DNA of 9,105 bases from Acetobacteraceae bacterium (GTDB taxonomy: Bacteria > Pseudomonadota > Alphaproteobacteria > Acetobacterales > Acetobacteraceae): NCBI GenBank assembly GCA_947478535.1, contig CANJXD010000207.1:1-9105 (forward strand). The letters are read 5' to 3'. Within the stretch, counting starts at the first letter, position 1; the number at the start of each line of letters is the position of its first letter. The notes under the pieces were generated by a model, which ran no database searches, had not been told where the DNA came from, and saw only the letters and a list, made by a program, of their open reading frames with translations. The position numbers and the translations under genes are program-made. Below, piece by piece: positions 6,151 through 9,105 of the stretch.

Positions 6151-6698
6151 CGCGGCTTCCCCGCACCCTGCGGCTCGACCCCTCCGATACCGTCATTTTC
6201 GAAAGCCCGGCCGAGCCTGGCGAATGGGCGGTGCCGGGCGGCTTCGCCTTCTGGGACGAGGACCCAGCCGCCCTGTCGGGCAAGCGCCGCCAGGCCTTCC
6301 GGGGCGGCTTTCTCGGGCTGTCCAGCTTCGGCTGGTCCACGCTGGTGGAGGTGGTGGAAGCCAGCGCCGAACAGCGGGATGCCGCCCTCGCGGCGCTGGC
6401 GCGCCATATCCGGGACCAACTCGGCGCCCCGGACGATGCTGCGGCCCTTGCGGCGGCGATGGAGGAAATCACCTTCGCGGAGAGCCTGTGCGACCACGCG
6501 CCCGGCACCGTGCTTGCCCTGACCCGCAGCATCGAGGATGGCGCGGTGCGGGAGCGGTTCCGCACCCTGCACCTGCGGGATACGCCCCATGCGGGCTTCA
6601 CCGGCCTGCCGGTTTTCGGCCTGGTGCAGACGGATGGGGAGGATGATCCGGTGGAGCGTCCCGACCTCACGCAACTCGCCGCGGGAAGGCGCCCATGA
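6147..6698 (+). CDS. DUF6505-like protein of a formate dehydrogenase-associated operon
   Basis: The 183-residue soluble protein matches, from memory, the DUF6505 family. Recognisable blocks are L-P-R-T-L-R-L-D-P-S-D-T (4-15), E-P-G-E-W-A-V-P-G-G-F-A-F-W (23-36), G-F-L-G-L-S-S-F-G-W-S-T-L-V-E-V-V-E-A-S (54-73), the helical E-E-I-T-F-A-E-S-L-C-D-H (106-117), and E-R-F-R-T-L (136-141). It has no signal peptide, membrane segment or classical catalytic motif. The single Cys115-x-His117 does not form a metal-site pattern by itself. The ATG overlaps the upstream stop as ATGA (6147-6150), and GGAGG (6132-6136) lies ten bases upstream. The next gene overlaps in the same way at 6695-6698. Function is unknown; the tight coupling says it is made in step with its neighbours. 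The family name is from recall of the N-terminal pattern and was not checked by search. Confidence 0.82.
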   Translation: MTRLPRTLRLDPSDTVIFESPAEPGEWAVPGGFAFWDEDPAALSGKRRQAFRGGFLGLSSFGWSTLVEVVEASAEQRDAALAALARHIRDQLGAPDDAAALAAAMEEITFAESLCDHAPGTVLALTRSIEDGAVRERFRTLHLRDTPHAGFTGLPVFGLVQTDGEDDPVERPDLTQLAAGRRP

Positions 6699-7759
6699 GC
6701 CATACGCACGCGCCGAACACCCCGCCCGGCCTCTTGCCCGGGGATTTCTGGGTCGCCAGCGGGCATCACCTCTGCGACCGGGATGACGATGGCCGTATCC
6801 ACGGCACGCCGGATCTCTGGCGTGCCTTCTGCGCCCGGCCCGAACTGGTGCCACCGGAGGAAGCCTGCGACGCAGAGCGCGCGCTGCATGGCCGCCTGAT
6901 GGCCGACCCGCTGCGCGCGGTGCCGGAGGCGGAGATCGCGGCGCTGGCCGATGCCGACGCGCAGGAGAATTTTCGCGTGTTCCTCGGCTTCCGCGATCGC
7001 GTGGTGGCGGAGCCCTGCCTGGAGGCAGCCTGGCTGGCGCTGTTCCGCAAGGGCGTGGCCGGTATCCCGCCGATCTTCCTGCAGATGCTGACGCATCTTG
7101 TCGCGCGTTCCGCGATGGAGGGGGTGGGGGACCCCTTCACGCTCCGCGCCGCCGAATTGCTGTTCCGCCCCCAGCGCGCCGCCATCCACCAGGGCGCGCT
7201 GCTGCTGGCGGATGAGGAAGCGCTGGAGACGCGCGGCGCCGACCATGGCTTTGGCGCGCTTGGGCAGTTGCTGGTGGAAGCCGGCGCCCAGCCCCGGGAA
7301 GTGGAACTCGACGTGCTGTCGGAGGATAATGGCCACCTCTATGCCGGGCGGTCGGATGCGCATGACTTCGCGCTGGATATCGCGGAGAACCGCCCCGGCC
7401 AGCACGGCCTGGCCCGCGCGCTGGAACGCTTCATCGGCCATGTGATCGGCGAGGCGGTGACCATCCGTCCCGTGCCGGTCATCGAGGATCGCAACTGGAC
7501 CTGGCATGTCGGCCTGGATGCGGAAGCGACGAGCATCGCCAATGACCTGTGGCAGGGGAAGAAGGTGAAGCAGGCGCGTCTCGCGCGCATCCTGTGGCTC
7601 GGTGTGCTGGAATTCGCCGATGCGGCGCGGGTATTGCCGCGGGTGGCGGGCAAGCCGGTTTATCTGGCCTTGGCGATGGATGCGGCGCAGAAGCTTCGCA
7701 TGAAGCCGCAGAACCTGGTGACGGGCCTGCCGCTCAAGCCCCGGGAGCAGGCGGCATGA
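6695..7759 (+). CDS. DUF6352-like protein
   Basis: The 354-residue protein is soluble and mostly helical, with no export signal. The N-terminus has a characteristic block, G-D-F-W-V-A-S-G-H-H-L (16-26), then T-P-D-L-W-R-A-F (38-45), R-P-E-L-V-P-P-E-E-A-C-D-A-E (48-61) and L-H-G-R-L-M-A-D-P (64-72). Later blocks are E-N-F-R-V-F-L-G-F-R-D (91-101), I-P-P-I-F-L-Q-M-L-T-H-L (124-135), F-R-P-Q-R-A (157-162), W-T-W-H-V-G-L-D-A-E-A-T-S-I-A-N-D-L-W (268-286) and L-W-L-G-V-L-E-F (300-307). I recall these as typical of DUF6352, again found near DUF3305/DUF3306 genes. No known catalytic motif is present. The start overlaps the upstream stop (ATGA, 6695-6698), with GGAAGG (6684-6689) placed as ribosome site. 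The end overlaps the next gene at 7756-7759. It is the largest protein of the operon and could be its scaffold, which is speculation. Confidence 0.84.
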   Translation: MSHTHAPNTPPGLLPGDFWVASGHHLCDRDDDGRIHGTPDLWRAFCARPELVPPEEACDAERALHGRLMADPLRAVPEAEIAALADADAQENFRVFLGFRDRVVAEPCLEAAWLALFRKGVAGIPPIFLQMLTHLVARSAMEGVGDPFTLRAAELLFRPQRAAIHQGALLLADEEALETRGADHGFGALGQLLVEAGAQPREVELDVLSEDNGHLYAGRSDAHDFALDIAENRPGQHGLARALERFIGHVIGEAVTIRPVPVIEDRNWTWHVGLDAEATSIANDLWQGKKVKQARLARILWLGVLEFADAARVLPRVAGKPVYLALAMDAAQKLRMKPQNLVTGLPLKPREQAA

Positions 7760-8274
7760 GCGTGCCCAACAGCCCGGACAGCCTGTTCATCCCCGTCGCC
7801 GTCCTGGCCGAACGTCGCCCCGGCGTGACGAAATGGGCCGAGCATGTCTGGCGGGCGGTGGAAGTGCTGGAACAGGCGCATCCCGTCACGCCATGGACCC
7901 TGCTGCGCCAGCACGATGACGGACGCGCCATCTTCTTCGCCGGCCAGGCGACGGTGGAACTCCACCCGACGGATACCAGCAACTACAAGCACAACATCGA
8001 ATCGGAAACGCCCCTGGTCTGGGTGCTGCTACGCCCGGTGGAGACCGAACCCGGCCTGGTGCTGCACAGCGTCACCGTCGATCCCGGTGAGGCGCATATC
8101 CGCGCCGATGTCGGGCAGGACCTGATGGAGGCATTGCCCATGCCGCCCGGCCTGCTGGCGCTGACCACGGAGTTCGTCGCCAGCCATCACCGGGAGCGCG
8201 GCTATTTCAAGCGCCGGCGGGACCAGGTGGACCCCGAATCCCTCGCCCGCCGCCTGCCAGGGGAGGAGGAATGA
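7756..8274 (+). CDS. DUF3305 domain-containing protein
   Basis: The 172-residue protein fits DUF3305 over its whole length. It has I-P-V-A-V-L-A-E-R-R-P-G-V-T-K-W (12-27), V-W-R-A-V-E-V-L (31-38), V-E-L-H-P-T-D-T-S-N-Y-K-H-N-I-E (67-82), V-W-V-L-L-R-P (88-94), H-S-V-T-V-D-P-G-E-A (104-113), a M-P-x-P pair near 129-132, and the basic C-terminal block F-V-A-S-H-H-R-E-R-G-Y-F-K-R-R-R-D (140-156). There is no signal peptide or membrane segment. I chose ATG 7756 over the longer open frame from 7549, because the conserved sequence starts there and it makes an ATGA overlap with the upstream stop. DUF3305 and DUF3306 genes are usually adjacent, as here, and from recall occur with formate dehydrogenase subunits and TorD-like chaperones. 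The biochemical role is unknown; interaction with the DUF3306 partner is a reasonable guess. Confidence 0.9.
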   Translation: MSVPNSPDSLFIPVAVLAERRPGVTKWAEHVWRAVEVLEQAHPVTPWTLLRQHDDGRAIFFAGQATVELHPTDTSNYKHNIESETPLVWVLLRPVETEPGLVLHSVTVDPGEAHIRADVGQDLMEALPMPPGLLALTTEFVASHHRERGYFKRRRDQVDPESLARRLPGEEE

Positions 8275-8972
8275 CCGCCGCATCCGAAGGTCCGGGCTTC
8301 CTCGGCCGCTGGTCCCGCCGGAAGCTTGGGGTGGCGGCGGAGGCCGAGCCGGTTGCCGTCCCGGCAGCCCCGGTGGTGGGGGATCAACCCCCGGCGGATG
8401 CCGCGCCGGAAGCGGGGCTGCCTTCCGCCGGCTGCCCGATCCCCGACCTGCCGGCGATCAACCTTGCCAGCCTGCCGAAGCTGGAGGAATTGACGGTCAG
8501 CAGCGATCTCGCGCCCTTCCTGCGGCCAGGTGTGCCGGCGGGGCTGCGCGCGGCGGCGCTGCGGCGCATGTGGAGCCTGGACCCGGCGATCCGGGACTTC
8601 ATTGGTTGCGTCGAATACCAGTGGGACTTCAACACCCCCGGTGGCCTGCCCAACGGTTTCTCCAATGAATTGCTCGGCGATGTCAGCAAGCTGCTGGCCC
8701 AGGCGATCGGCTCCCTCCCGGACGCCCCGGCAAAGCCGGAGACACCCGACGAGGACATGGCCGCGCCGGCGGAGGCGGTCGATGAGCCCGGCACGGAGAC
8801 TCCCCTGGACAGCCTGCCCGACCCCTCCCTTGGTGATGCCATCGCGATGGCGGATGCCTCATTGGTGGATGGACCACCGCCTGGGTTGCGGGAGCCCGCA
8901 CATCTGGCCGAGCCGGAGCCCGAGCCGCCTTCGCTGCCCCGAAGGCGGCATGGCGGCGCCCTTCCGGCCTGA
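8271..8972 (+). CDS. DUF3306 domain-containing protein with long disordered acidic tail
   Basis: The 233-residue protein has the DUF3306 layout. It begins with F-L-G-R-W-S-R-R-K-L (10-19). A proline/alanine-rich linker runs to about 55. The core follows: L-P-K-L-E-E-L-T-V-S-S-D (68-79), F-L-R-P-G-V-P-A-G-L-R (83-93), A-A-L-R-R-M-W (95-101), D-P-A-I-R-D-F-I-G (104-112) and Q-W-D-F-N-T-P-G-G-L-P (117-127). From about 150 the sequence is acidic, proline-rich and of low complexity, then closes with the basic R-R-R-H-G-G-A-L-P (225-232), an ending I recall as conserved in the family. It has no export signal. The ATG overlaps the DUF3305 stop (ATGA, 8271-8274), and the purine-rich GGGAGGAGGA (8261-8270) abuts it. 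This is the last gene of the overlapping series; a 125-bp spacer then separates it from any following gene. Function is unknown. The conserved short basic ends look like docking peptides, which is inference. Confidence 0.88.
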   Translation: MTAASEGPGFLGRWSRRKLGVAAEAEPVAVPAAPVVGDQPPADAAPEAGLPSAGCPIPDLPAINLASLPKLEELTVSSDLAPFLRPGVPAGLRAAALRRMWSLDPAIRDFIGCVEYQWDFNTPGGLPNGFSNELLGDVSKLLAQAIGSLPDAPAKPETPDEDMAAPAEAVDEPGTETPLDSLPDPSLGDAIAMADASLVDGPPPGLREPAHLAEPEPEPPSLPRRRHGGALPA

Positions 8973-9105
8973 GGATCGCCATTCCGCGCCGCGCGACAGA
9001 CGGCCTGGCTAAATCCGATTCATGAAGTCGGGTATAGTTCGGTATCCCGTTTGAGGCTGGCAACGGACTGCAAATTCAGGTAGGCGTAGCGGTGGGGATG
9101 GCTAA
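8973..9105 (+). promoter_or_regulatory. AT-richer spacer after the DUF operon, with a possible next start at 9098
   Basis: This spacer is visibly less GC-rich than the genes around it, especially 9011-9080. It holds the palindrome TTCATGAA (9019-9026), a direct repeat TCGGGTAT (9028-9035) / TCGGTAT (9039-9045) that includes a -10-like TATAGT (9033-9038), and a sigma54-like TGG...TGC arrangement (9058-9071). No clear terminator follows the DUF3306 stop. An ATG at 9098 begins Met-Ala before the window ends. Its only purine-rich upstream sequence, GGTGGGG (9091-9097), touches the ATG, so it is a weak start. From family neighbourhoods, a TorD-like chaperone, another iron-sulfur protein or a formate dehydrogenase subunit could follow. 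Confidence 0.35.

Noticed and set aside
6092..7507. A 471-codon minus-strand frame opposite the DUF6505 and DUF6352 genes.
   Set aside because: The plus-strand genes have ATGA junctions and conserved blocks. The minus frame has no recognisable domain and a biased composition.
8530..9012. A 160-codon plus-strand frame overlapping DUF3306 and extending into the spacer.
   Set aside because: It is an out-of-frame shadow of the DUF3306 gene with Arg/Ser/Pro-rich sequence and no ribosome site or motif.

Overview
The window is very GC-rich, has almost no spacer DNA and uses strongly G/C-ending codons. Its gene families (a Tat-exported TctC/Bug solute receptor, an RTX-type protein tail, and a DUF3305/DUF3306 formate dehydrogenase neighbourhood) point to an alphaproteobacterium, most likely an Acetobacteraceae/Roseomonas-like organism. 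The taxon is an inference from protein resemblance and composition, not a measured assignment.

Layout. (1) Bases 1-262 hold the last 86 codons of a hemolysin-type (RTX-like) secreted protein that enters from the left. It ends against a perfect 11-bp-stem hairpin at 269-295. (2) The converging minus-strand gene 309-1331 encodes an NADP-dependent medium-chain dehydrogenase/reductase of the curcumin/prostaglandin reductase type. (3) Diverging from it, on the plus strand, a TctC-family periplasmic receptor (1411-2385) and an alpha/beta hydrolase resembling 3-oxoadipate enol-lactonase (2396-3193) form a two-gene unit. (4) A 689-residue cytoplasmic multi-cluster iron-sulfur protein (3200-5269) lies on the minus strand and converges on the hydrolase with a 6-bp gap. 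(5) Divergent from it, across a roughly 150-bp control region, runs a five-gene plus-strand operon (5419-8972): a biotin/lipoate-ligase-fold protein, then DUF6505-, DUF6352-, DUF3305- and DUF3306-type proteins. Every one of its four junctions is a 4-bp ATGA overlap. (6) Bases 8973-9105 are a more AT-rich spacer leading to a possible next start at 9098.

The most interesting part is 3200-8972. From recall of family neighbourhoods, this set of genes accompanies Tat-exported, membrane-bound formate dehydrogenases in alphaproteobacteria, usually beside a TorD-like chaperone and the dehydrogenase subunits. Those would be expected to the right of this window. None of the five operon proteins has an obvious enzymatic motif. 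The ligase-fold protein contains no lysine and no cysteine at all, so it cannot use the catalytic residues of BirA/LplA or LipB. The iron-sulfur protein has four cysteine clusters plus a C-terminal CCxxC/CxxC pair, and one cluster is non-canonical. I read the whole as a poorly characterised maturation or electron-delivery module for a molybdenum/tungsten formate dehydrogenase; that role is inference. I see no tRNA, rRNA, CRISPR array, insertion sequence or integrase.
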